64,000 nucleotides of DNA from Dirofilaria immitis (taxonomy: Eukaryota; Nematoda; Chromadorea; Rhabditida; Onchocercidae). The stretch covers positions 1,763,501 to 1,827,500 of the forward strand of contig JAKNDB010000098.1 in NCBI GenBank assembly GCA_024305405.1, given 5' to 3'. Positions 1 to 13,100 of the stretch are shown one piece after another; position 1 is the first letter of the stretch; every line of letters starts with the position of its first letter. Made by a program: the position numbers and the translations under genes. The notes under the pieces were generated by a model that did not search any database, was not told the origin of the DNA, and saw only the letters and a list, made by a program, of their open reading frames with translations.

Positions 1-559
1 TTTCAGGATGGTAATATTATATTATGGGTTTTAATTGCAGATATATATAATGAAATCTTATCAGATGAAATGTCAAAATGTAGCGAATAAAAAAATTATT
101 AAAGGATTAAATTAAAAATTAATCAAAAATTGAATTTTAATGATAATACATAAATAATTATAAGATAATTTTAATCTTCTTAAAATGTAAATAATGATAA
201 TGATAATTTTGATAAGATAGGATATCAATGATGATACAATGATTTTTAGTACTAAGGCTACAAAATAGTGATAAGATAATAAAATCATTTATTCGATTAA
301 TCAAAAAATAGCTATGAAATGAAATTGATATCTTTAACAAATATTTATTTGATCAAATTTTATGAAATATTTTTTTTTGATACCTTAAAAATCATATGTA
401 ATGAGAACATTTCCAATAAACAATCTTATGAATATTATTATTATTATTATTATCATGAGAAATTGTACTATCAATTAATTGAATATTATTAATTGTTTCA
501 TAATATCATATATCAATTTCGATCTTTGACCTCAAATCATAAAAATATTTTGATTAAAT
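1..559. other. No gene seen
   Basis: AT-rich sequence with short ATT and ATC runs (for example 432-456). I see no credible exon, RNA gene or repeat of note. Confidence 0.5.
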
Positions 560-2960
560 CAAATAAACAGTGAAATAAATTGTGCAATTTTATTTTCCTA
601 AACCTGGATGAAAAATTTTAATCTATTCTCGACATTTGATGCAATAATCTCGACAAATTAAAATTAGACATTTCCATAAACGAAATTATTGATTTATTTG
701 CATTTGCTGCATTGAAATAACAACAACAACAACAACAGAAAAAATAAGCATAAAATTTTAGGGAATAAATTTATTATCTTACTATGTTAATTGCATGCAT
801 ATGGAAGGATATAGTGATGAGCAATTTATTGACTACTTGACCTTGAGGTCATTCTCATGCAATAAGATGCTGCAGCGAATACCCGTTAGACAATAATACA
901 CCTATGAGACAATATCTGTAAGACAATAATACACCTGTAAGATAATAATATACCTGTAAGACAATATATATGATAATAATCCTCTCTGTAATACTCGATT
1001 TTTCTCAGGGGACAGTATATTTCTTTACCATTCATATATATTGTTTCATATTTGTTTCACATTCCCCAATCTGTAATTACAAGTAAATGATAGTAATTTT
1101 TATAGTGAATAATAGTGATTTTTTTATAGTGATTAATTTTATAATAATTATTAATAAAACAAAGATGATGAATAGAATTTACTTATATGAATATGATCTA
1201 TTTGAAAAGGAATGAAATTTTAAAATTGAAAATTTAGCATACATTGATATTGAGAGAGAAGAAAGAAACAAATTAAGAATGTGGAATGAGAGGCAGCTCA
1301 GTTATTTGACCTTAGGGTCATTCATCACAAAAGAGGTAATGGATGGATGGACATCAATCAACAACAAATGGCATTTATCTAAATCGAATGCTATGCAATT
1401 GAGTGGCTTGATGAAAACAATAACAATCCATAAAAGTGTGAAATAATGGAGCAACTAAGTTATTTGACCTCAGGGTCATTCGCCAGAAACGGAGCAATGA
1501 ATGAATCAATCAACAAGCATTTATTTAAATCGAATATTATGCAATTGTTGTTTGATTCTGGATTACTCAAAGGGATAGATATATCAACAATATTTGTCTA
1601 ATTTAATAATATGAAAATAAATTTGAAAGAATAAAATTTTACAATTAAAAAATTAGTAACCATAGAATTACATGACCCTAAAATGACCTCAGGTCATTTA
1701 TATTAGGATACAATGTACAACTATACAATCAATTATTTCTGATATATGGTAAATGATTTTGCGGAAGAAATTTGAGGAATAAAATCTTAGCTTAGAAAAC
1801 TTGGCATCTGTTCTTGTTGAAGAATCATACTGAAAACAATTTAATTTATTTGACCCCTAAGATTAGATTACAATCAATGAATGGATATTAGCAATATTTA
1901 TTTAGTTTCTTATATGATAGTAAATTTAAAGGACGAATAAAAATTTTGAAATTGAAAAATAGTATTCATTCTTGTCGAAAGAGAGAAAAAAGCCAGATAA
2001 AATAGTATTAAAAGCAATTTATGTAATTGAATTCTTTGATCTCTTGGTTATTTTTACAGAATATAAACAATAGATTGAAAATAGTAATATTTATGTAAAT
2101 ATTTACAATATTTACCTGATACTACTTATTTACCTGATACTGCTTATTTACCTAGTAAATTAGAAAGTAGAATGAAATCTTAAAATTAAAAAATTATCAA
2201 TTAATTCTCGATGAAAGAGAAGAAGACAATTACGATCTATAAAAATACCATAGGAATATCAGATAATGTGTAACCTAAATTGCTTAACTCGAGAGTTATT
2301 TGCATAAGATGTAATCAATGAATGAAAATAAATCAATAAATGACATTTATACAAATTGAGTGATGTTCGATTAAGTTGCATGATTTTGGAATTATTTGAA
2401 CAAAATTACAAATCAACAAATCGATAGCCAATATCGAGAATAATATCGAGATAATATATTATAAAATAATTTTATCCAGATAACAAATCATTTTTATTTC
2501 GAAATCTTCTCGTTATCATCTTTACATCTAATCTTGTATTATGTATTATCCATTCTCATTACGATATTTATCCAATAGAACGGATCCTCGTTCTCCTAGA
2601 TTCCTAGATTACCTATAGAATCAGGCCCATTAAACAGATGCTACCTACAGTTAGTATTATAAGAAATCCATAACAACTGCTGTATGATCATAACAAGCAA
2701 TCAACAAGCAATATATCTAATTTATTGGAAGTTAGAATGAAAAGAAATAGACGATTAGCATTGAAAAATAATTCATAGGAATGCGATTAATTTGTTTGAC
2801 CCCTAAGGTCATCGCAACAGATATTATAGTTAGTTTAGTGAATAGTGATATCAATAAATAGTGACATTTATCTAAGTGAAAATATAGAAGATATTTAACC
2901 TGCTTGTTCTGGCGATCATAGCATAGATGATACAATCAATGAGTAGGACAATAATGAATG
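560..2960. repeat. Diverged long-period tandem repeat array with palindromic TGACCT/AGGTCA cores
   Basis: About seven strongly diverged units of roughly 150-450 bp recur here. Each runs in the same order: a GAATGAAATTTTAAAATTG-like start, a GAGAGAAGAA-like purine patch, a TTATTTGACC...GGTCATT palindrome, then ATGAATGAATNAATCAA and CATTTATNTAAAT. The palindromic cores lie at 838-851, 1307-1320, 1465-1478, 1684-1696 and 2797-2811, with a decayed one near 1851. Within it, 881-990 is a short sub-repeat of CTGTAAGACAATAATACAC type. No coding potential is visible. Unit borders are approximate because divergence is high. Confidence 0.55.
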
Positions 2961-5900
2961 AATATATATGCTTGTGGACATTCTTACTATAAATATCCCT
3001 TCCTTCCATATAAAATTCTAACACTTGCTGGGCAATGGTCATTCATCCTCTATTACATCCATCCCTCTCTCTTTTCAAGGAGAAAATATAGGAAATGAAT
3101 GTTTAGGAGGGACAATTAAATTACTGATAAAGGGATATGTTTAAATTATTTTACTTATAATCATTTGAAAGCCTTTCTTCCATCTCTCGTACTCTTTTTA
3201 TCAAATTTTAATTTTAATATATCTGTACATATATATCAGAATTAAAATTCAAAATTCAATTTCCAATTAATAATTAAATTAGAATTTAAAGATTTTAATA
3301 TTATAACATAATTCTCTATTGATGGAAAATTTTTGATTAAAAATTAAATGACATATATAGTTCGTTTAATCATTGCTTTTGTTTTTACTATTGAACTTTG
3401 AACTGTCTAACTCGTTTTAATTCATTTTCAATAACAAATTTATTACACTGTTAATTGTAATATAAAATATTATTGGAATTAAATTACGTATTGGAATTAA
3501 ACTAAAACTGAATATAGAATACTATCTGAATTAAATTACTACATAACTGAATATAGAATATTATCGGAAATAAATTACTACATAACTGAATATGACATAT
3601 TTTGAGAGATTCAGATTATCAAATAGAATAGAATAGAATATAGGATTGATTACATCCTCTCGATTCTAACTTTTAGATCTATCCGAATTATCATTCATTT
3701 AGATGAAACGAATGGATACTGTAAATAAATTTATGGTTAAAAATTTCTTTATTCAAAATAATTTTATCCGAAAATTTCAATTCTTTTAAAAATATATTGA
3801 TCGTATATTTCCCGACGTATTACTAATTTTTATTTTCGAATTATATTTTCGGAAAAAGAAAAAAAATTTAGCTGAATTTTTAATTATTGAAAAGGATGTC
3901 TTCATTGATACAATATTTATGGATTACGTTGGTGGAATATGAAAAAAAAATTAGCTGAATTCATCTATCAGTACGATTAACTAAAAGAATCATTTCTATC
4001 GGATTATTATGCTTCCGAAATGAGAGGAAAAAAATTCCGAAATTACTCCTTAATGAGTATGAGCAAAAAGAAGCGTTTTTAGTGAATAAAATTTCTCACT
4101 TATTCCTAATTTTCATTTCCGGATTGTGTTGTTTCAAATTTTTCGCTTCCGGATTGTGTTTAAAGAAATGAAAAAGAAAATGAGCTAAATTTTGATTATC
4201 AAAAGAAATAAAAACAACGAATCATACATCAAATGATGAAATTCCTACAACAATCAATATTTGTATGATAGGAAAAGAATTCGATCAATCTTATCAACCA
4301 TTGAAATAGCTAACAGAAAAGATAACAAAAATAAATATAAAATTTTGATATTTAACATTTTAAAATTTAAACGACGATGATAAAGAAGCTACATTTATCA
4401 TCGATACGAAAAATGAATTTGAAAATATTTTGCTGAAAGTTTGCATTGAAATGGAATTCAACAAAACAATCACTAAATTGTCATCAACGTAGAAGGAAAG
4501 GACAAAAATGAAATTCTTCAGATGATATGACTAACATTCACATATTGTTAAATTGTAAATTTCATTTAGAAAAAAAAAAGAAAAAAATTAAATTAAATTT
4601 TTCAATTCTCGACAAGCATTTCGAATAATTAATGATTCGATTTTATTTATTTATTTATTTTTTTAAATATTCAATAAGCTAGCAAAAATGATATGTTTAG
4701 TTGGAGTAAATGTGATAAATGATAAATGATTGTTGCACAAAATGATAAATGTATATCATTTCTTTTTTGTTTTCATCTCTAACTCTTATCAAATAATCAA
4801 TCGAATTATTCGTGCTATTTAACTATTATCAAACATATTTTCTTATTTCTTATACATATAGATATTATAAAATCAATGTAATTATTCATTGATTAAAATT
4901 TGGAATAGAATAATTAAATAATTTTGTATATGTTTTTTTGAGCAAATTATTCTCTTAAAACGTTCAACAATATCCTATCAAAACCGGTAATCAGTTGTTT
5001 AAGTTTCGTAATTCTATTAATAGATATTTAAGTTCGCAACTTTAATTTATCATTAAGTTCCAAATTTTAATTTATGCTTCATTTTCATATTTTTTTTTGG
5101 AGAAATTATTCTCTTCAAAAATTTTAATAAGTATCAAAATTAAATTATTAATTAAAATTATTAATCAATTATTTAAGTCTAATAATTTTAATACATGCCA
5201 TATTTTGTGTTATGATTTAATCATATATAATAATCAGGAAATCAAGATTTTTTTGCTAATTTGATAATTAGAATTTTGAGAATTGTCTATCGTCTTATTT
5301 TTTTGCTAATGTGATAATTAAAACTTTGATAATTTGATAATTAGAATTTTGATAATTTGATAACGATGATAATTATGCAGATGGAATAGAATAAACAGAT
5401 AAATTTACCATAATCACTAATCTTTAATTAATTAATATAATGATAATGAGTGATAATAACATATAGTAAAATAAATTTTCAAAAATTTCAAACAAATATA
5501 AAATAAAAAATATATTTATTATTCATTGAAATTTTTGAATTATATTGATAATCATTCTATTAATCAATAGATTATGCAAATTATTCAAATATTTTTGATT
5601 AAAATCTCAACGATAAGATTATTTCGGAAGGATTTAAACAATTCGATTGATCCAATTCTTCATATTTAATTAAATTTTCATGATTATTTTGAATAAAAGT
5701 TTGTTGTATATATGCCAATGTATAGTATAGTATAGCATAGTAAATTTTAAATCATATCAATAATTAAAATAATGTTATCAATATTTTAACAAAATTCTAA
5801 CAATTCTTATTTAATTATTATCATTTCAATAATTAATCATGATTTTTATCGATCGGTGATTATATTAATTATTCTAATAATTAATCACAATTTCATGTAC

Positions 5901-7141
5901 AGGATAATATAACGATTCAATTAAATCGATCATTTATTCTAAATTATATTATTTGTATTCATATACAAATAATTATATCAAACTTTATAAACAAATTTAT
6001 AAAAATAGTAAATAAATGATAAAATTATTTTATCAATAATTTAACATTTTATTTATCTATTTATAAAGACATTTCATTATTATTTTAATATAGCACACTT
6101 TTCTTTCTCATTTTTTTATGATAACGAGTGAAAATGAGGCAAAAGATAATCGAACTGATAAATGATAGCTAATAAATGATAACAAATTGAAGGAAAATGA
6201 TATATTCATTTCAATCTTTTTTTCTTTTTGGATGATAAGTTTTTCCTTTTAAAAAATTTTTTTTCTGTTTAAATTGTGTAATGTTAAAATATGTTCTAAA
6301 CTATTTGCTTCTAATTTTATTTTCTCTTTTTTTTTTAAAAAGCTATTTCAAATTTGTTTATAATATACGATTGTTTATTTATCAATTATTTACTATTACA
6401 TAAATTATTATCTTTTCTTATGTTTGATTATCAATAGAATATAATATTTATTCATCCTTATCATTAGCATGATTTGCTATTATATTATCATAAATTGATC
6501 ATTAAAAAAGCGATCATTTAAGAATAATTATCAAAACAATAATTCTCGAGAGTGACAAAAATGGAATTTCTAAAAGATTAAGATAAACCGTATCCGCATA
6601 CATATATATATATATATACATTATAATCATTTTGATAATTAAACTTAAATGATTCTTATGATTAGAAAGATTGATTGATCAAATGATTTCTTCTTTTTTT
6701 TCATTCTATTTTTATTCCAGAAATTATTGACCATTCAATATCATTATTATCATATCAACAAAATTATCAAACGATTATCAATCAAAAAATAATAATAGCA
6801 ATAATCATTGCCTACTATCACTAATTCTATTATAAATTATCACTTTTGATATGCCATTTAAAATTTTACGAACACAAAGAATTTCGGTAAGTTTTTTTGC
6901 TTTTATTTTTTAAAATTTATTCTAAAAAAAATAAAAATTTTTTTATTTTTATTAAAAATTTTATTATATAAATTATTCAAATTTTCAATTATTTTCTATT
7001 TGTTCGTTTTTCTTTCATTTTTTTGTTATTATTTTTTTCTAATTTTTCTTTTTCTAATTTCAATTTATTTTTCATTTCAAATTTAATTATAAAATATTAA
7101 TTATTCAAATATAATGTACATACATATATGGATCGTTTGTT
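2961..7141. other. AT-rich intergenic sequence, no gene seen
   Basis: About 4.2 kb of very AT-rich sequence with many short ATTAAT, GATAATTTGATAA and GATAA-type repetitions (notably 5230-5390). All frames close quickly. The one simple sequence worth naming is a TA run near 6603-6618. Confidence 0.5.
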
Positions 7142-7615
7142 TATTCCATTAATATATAGATTCAAATAAAAGATGAAGGTAATTTTCTATCGATTTATTA
7201 ACATATATTGATAAAAATTAATATCAAATAACTCAAATACTTTTAATATGAAATTATTAACTTATTATTTTAAATTGAATTATTTATGATTTAAGGTATT
7301 CCATTAATATTTGATTCAAATAAAAGATGAAGGTAATTTTCTATCGATTTATTAACATATATTGATAAAAATTAATATCAAATAACTCAAATAGTTTTAA
7401 TATGAAATTATTAACTTATTATTTTAAATTGAATTATTTATAATTTGAGGTATTCCATTAATATTTGATTCAAATAAAAGATGAATGTAATTTTCTATAG
7501 ATTTATTAACATATATTGATAAAAATTAATTTCTAGAAATTATCAAATAACCCAAATACTTTTAATATGAAATTATTAACTTATTTATTTTAAGTTTAAT
7601 CATTGATAACTCAAG
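7142..7615 (+). repeat. Three-copy tandem repeat, about 155-bp unit
   Basis: Three nearly identical units begin at about 7142, 7298 and 7451. Each starts with TATTCCATTAATAT, continues through GATTCAAATAAAAGATGAA and ends before the next TATTCC. The third copy has a small insertion (TTTCTAGAAATTA) and decays after 7570. Similarity is high enough to indicate fairly recent duplication. No open frame of interest crosses it. Confidence 0.8.
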
Positions 7616-10185
7616 GCAGGAAAAAAACTGTAATAATTTAGCAATTTTTTTTATTAAGTTAAAATATCAAAATTATATGTCTCGAGAAGAAAATTAAAAA
7701 AATAAAAAACGAGAAAATGAGGCAATATTGTTTGCAAATGAAATCGAAATGGAATATATATTTGGAATTTTTTTCATCGTTCATGCCAATTTTTTTTCTC
7801 GAGAAATTCATTTTTTTTCCTCGAGAAATTCAAAATGTCTTGAACTAAAATGGAACAATCAATCAAATAGATGGCTACGAATTATTTGATATTATTTCTC
7901 AAAAAAATAATAATAATTTATACATATATATATATAAATATATCAGTAAAAAAAACATTACCTTTATTTTTATTTCGCATTTTTTTCCATTCAAATAATT
8001 TTTTATTTATAAATAAAAAAGAATTTCGGGAAAAATTTTTAAATTTATTATGAAAATTATCGATTGATTAAAGCAGAAATTAATTGAATAAATTTTTATT
8101 ATATTAATTAAAATAAGAAATTAATTAATTAATATTTTAAACATATGTATGATTTGATATGATAAAAATATTCATTATCAAATAAATATATATTAAAATG
8201 AATGTTACAAAAAAAAAAAACAAACAAATTGAAAAATTTATTTAGGAAACAAATAATGATGGACGATCGAAAGTGATCGAATTCAAGCATCGATCAAGCA
8301 ATGAACAAAATAATCAATTCTCGAATATCATAACATCTGATCAATACAATCAATACAGTTTGAAAGTAAGAAAATATATTAAATAATTTTAACAAATATT
8401 TTCCATTCATTACGTGTTACATGATTGATTAACGTATAAAAAAAAAAAGAAGAATTATAATTCTAAAAAGCAACAAAAATATATGAAATAATTCTAATTA
8501 ATTTTTGTCATACTTTGGATACTTATTTTCACGTGTTGCATGATTGATTTATCGTACGTGTTACGTGACTAATTAATGTGAATAAAAATATTTAATTAAT
8601 TATTATATTTAATTAAAAAAAAACAAATTTCTTCAGCTCCGTTTTTATATAATTAGCGTAATCACATGTAATTATAATTTGATTATTATTTCTTTGTTTA
8701 TTTTTATAAACAAATTTTTTCAAGCCTTTTTTTGCTTATTTTTATAAACAAAATTTTTCCATTCTTTTAAATATTATCATATATTTATATCGTTTTGATT
8801 TTTTTGTAATGTCAACAAATTATCAAAGAAAAAGAAATGATTTTTACGTAATCATTGACGTAATCAATATAAATATACGATAATATATTGATAATTTGTC
8901 CGTATATAACAATATTATGATATGATATATACATATATATCATATCATTTTAAGAATCAAAAAATTTATCAATCAAATAATTTTAATAAATTTCTAAATA
9001 AAATATGTAAATATAAATGAAAAAGTAAACAAAAAAGATTTGTTTTCTTCTAAGCGTATTTTTCCAACTTAAAATATACGCATTTTTTTGTCTTTTATTT
9101 TGCAAACGTAATATTTTTTTATTTAAAATTAAAGCATTTTTTCTTTCGTTTTTTTTTTCGAGAGTATATTTTCCAACTTATAAAAATGTAAACATTTCTC
9201 GACAAAAAAAAGGCGAAAGAAAAACAGAAGATATGTGATGTAGAAATTATTTGTAATATTATCCAATCAGAACAGATGTAATTAAAGTATGGTGATGAAA
9301 AGAAGTGAGCAATCGAGAAAAAGTATTGAACTAAATATCGATTAGTTTAAATTTTAACAATCAATTATATATCATCAACAATATGATCAATATGATCAAC
9401 ATGATCAACATCATCATCATCATCATCATTATCATCATCATCATTATTATCACCAGCACTTATTTGATTTATTTTGCAGCATTTTTTGTTTACTTTCTAA
9501 CTATCTATCAAAATTTCAAATATTTTCTTTCATCTTTTTTTATTTTTCTTCCTCTCCATCTCTCTCTCTCTCTCTTTCTCTTTCTTTTCATTCTTTTCAT
9601 TTTTCCAAAGTTCTTTTTTTGTTTTGCTAAATTTCTCTTTTTTTTCTTTATTTTTCTTTTTCATATATTCGATTTAAAAAAAAGTATGCTTCAAATTTCC
9701 GGTTTCAATTTTTATGTTCATTTAAATTTCATTCTTTTCTTTATATTTTCTCTTTTTCTTTTTCTTTTTCTTTTCTTTTTCTTAAAGGAAGAAAGAGATA
9801 AAAGAGAAAGAGGAAAGAAAAATAGAGAATAAATTATTGATTGATTAAATTTTATCTTTTATCAAAATTAAATAATTAAAAATTTTAATCATTTATTTTT
9901 AAAAAAGAAGAATTATACATAAATTTTAAAGAAAATTTAAAATTAAAAAAGTTTTTTCGAAAAAGTTTTTGTTTTTTTTTTTTTAACAAATTTGCTTAGA
10001 GGCAGGCGTATTATTTAGGATTAAAATGCTATGATTAATTTTATCAATAAATCAAATTTGATAATTCAAATTTGATCATTTCTTTTTTTTTCACTTGTGA
10101 TTATTAATCAAACTTTAGGCTACTTTTTTTTAAAAATCTTGCCTGTTTATTCTCAATTTTTTTATGAATTATTGAAGTATTGATA
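7616..10185. other. Intergenic sequence upstream of AGL
   Basis: AT-rich with poly-A/T runs. There is a perfect 15-bp-arm palindrome at 8917-8948, an ATC repeat at 9408-9448 and a T/C-rich tract at 9530-9800. A long frame over the last two (9383-9832) is pure low complexity and is not taken as a gene. The AGL promoter should lie in the last part, but no core element can be singled out. Confidence 0.5.
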
Positions 10186-13100
10186 ATGTATCTGAGTGAA
10201 GCTGTTAATTTACTCAAGAGTAATGTTGACGAAAAGCATAAATCCGAAATACGTATTATTACGCTTAATTATGGCGCAAATCTTGAAGAATCGGTGTTTC
10301 GCTTTCAAAAAGGTTTGTTATTTCACTTTCAAAAAAGTTTATTTACTTTTTTTTTTGCAAATTTAAATTGAAATGAATTCATAGAAAAAGTATTTTTTAA
10401 AAAAATTTTTTATTAAAATTAATGGAATTTTTGGAGGAAAAAAATGTTTGAAATTTGAATTTATAAAAGTATAAAAATTAATTAATTATAAATTAATTAA
10501 AATTAATTAATTACAAAATATTTAATTTATAGATAAAATTAGACGAAATATTTTAATCGATTAGCATAAATATTTCGTCTTATCTGGCGTATATATATTA
10601 TTGATTGATATTGATAAAATTTAGAATTGAAATAAATTTTTTTTTTTAGCAAATTCTATTTTTAAATTCTAATTTTAAATTTAATTTTTTCAACGAACAA
10701 TTATTTTGTTTCATTTTTTTAAAATAATTTATGCAAATAAATATTTACTTTTGAAACTTAATTCTAATTTTAAATTTGATTCTTCGATTAACAATTATTT
10801 CATTTCATTTCATTCCATTTTTTCCAGTAATTAATAAATATGTATAGGTTGGATTGTTCGATTCGTTCGTGGTGCAAGCTTATTGGGACGTAATGTAGAT
10901 GTATTTACTTCAATTTCGGGTAAAATACCCTGGAAAGAGGGTAGTGATGAATTTGCAACATTTGCTGATATTAAATGTGAACTTTCTGGCGCTTTCTCTT
11001 ATCATTTTATTGTTGATAATGAAAGGTATGATTATTATTGCAATTAATTTATAATACAATTAAAAATTGTATAATTAATGAAAAATCAAAATTCATTTCA
11101 ATAATTTATCAAATTAATCATAAAGTTGGAATTTTAGTGAGATAGCAGGTAGTGGATATATTTTGGTAATGCCAATTTTATCCTTAAATGAACGTCCGTT
11201 ACGTCTAAGTGCTATCACGTGTATTACGCATATTTCAAAACTTCTTGGTACATTTGATAAGTGGAAGGAACGACTAGAAGTAGCTGCAAAAGCTGAATAT
11301 AATATGATTCATTTCACACCTGTTCAACAACTTGGAATTTCAAATAGCAGGTGACGTATCGTATACTGTATTTAAAAATTACCACTTGCATATCGTAACC
11401 TAAGAATTATTGCATATCGTAACCTGAGAATATCGATTATTTGATTTATTTTACCGTTCTTTTTTTTAATTTTGAATGATTAAATTTCGAAATTTGGAAT
11501 TTTTGATTTTTGCATTTCAAATGATAACTTTTGATCATAATTTTCATCATTATTAATCGTAATTTTTAATCGTAATCACAAATTTTTCCTAATTAATTTG
11601 TAAAATTATTACGAAAAATTTTAGTAACTTAAAAATAATAATTTAATATTAATTGGTACTAAGCAAATATAAAATTATTTTACTTTTATGAACATAAAAT
11701 TATAGCATTTTTTCCTAACTTATATCTTTAAATAATTTTTTAAAAATTTTCAAAAATTTGTTTGATCTGAAATCATTTGACCTGAAATTATCTATTCAGC
11801 TATTGCATTGCCGATCCATTACAATTGAATCCAAACTTCAATACTGTTGTAAGTTTTGATTTAAAATGAATAAATTTTGCTAAATGATTAATTATTTCAG
11901 ATCATCGTATAAATTATTCCAGGTTAAAATATTTGGATTTATTTTATAACATTGTTTAATAGTTAGTCATAAAAAAAAGAAAAAGAAATTTATCATCGAT
12001 GATTTGCTTCGTTTAAGGCTATCTTCATTTAAATTATTCCGAATCAATGAATTTTTTTATGATTATTGATTTTTATGATTATCGATTTTTTCAATCAACA
12101 AGTTTAAATTTTAATTCATCTCTCAATAATTATGATTTTTTAAATAAACATGAATTAATTTTTTTTGAATAGGAAAAACAATATACCTATGATGATTTGG
12201 CAGTGTTGATTGAAAGTCTCGAGAAAGATTATCATTTATTGTCTATGCAAGATGTTGTATGGAATCATGCAGCACGAAATGCTTTATGGCTTGCAGTAAG
12301 TTACATTATTATCATTTTATTATCAGTAATGAATTATTGAAATTTATTACTGATATAATATAAGCATTATTGTATACTAATTTCTTTTATGTTTATGCAA
12401 AAAAATAATTCATAAATTTACGTCGTAATTTATTAATCATTTTTAATGCGAGTAATATTTTAGGTTATTAATTTAATCTATTATGATAAAATAAGTCATA
12501 AATCAAATATCTATTAACAATAAATTTAATTATTTTTTTATCAGGAACATCCAGAATGCGCGTATAATTTAAAAATACTCCACATTTGCGACCAGCTTAC
12601 ATTCTCGATCGTCTCTTATATCATTTTGGTAATGATATCGCAAATGGAAAATATAAGGATCGAAATCTTGACGCAGAAATTAATACTGGCGAACAATTAA
12701 AAGTATGTTAACATTATCAATTTACTTTAGTAATTTATAGAAAATACAATATTAAAAATAATAATATCATAAATATGTATTTTGTAAGATGAATACGGTA
12801 ACTTTTGATACAGTAACACATTCTTCATTTTGTACTGCAGTTTTTATGCTATACAGTAATTTTCATACAGTAAGCATTCATATTTCAAAATACAAAAAAA
12901 TTATGTTAATATAAAATTATGAAAACTATACATTCATACAGTATTTTTACCAGCAAAAATTAATATTTAACGAAAATGTAAAAAATTATTTAATTTAAAA
13001 ATTAAATTAAAATTTTAATTTATGTTTTTTAATTTCAATTTTATATCATTTTGCTTTCTTTCATAAAAATTTTTTGAATTTGATTTTTTTCATTTTTTCT

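Noticed and set aside
9383..9832. 149-codon frame
   Set aside because: It consists of an ATC repeat plus a T/C-rich tract, giving poly-Ile then Phe/Leu runs. There is no start or splice context.
10180..10185. Upstream TTG start for AGL
   Set aside because: A normal ATG follows two codons later at 10186. Non-ATG starts are not expected in this gene.
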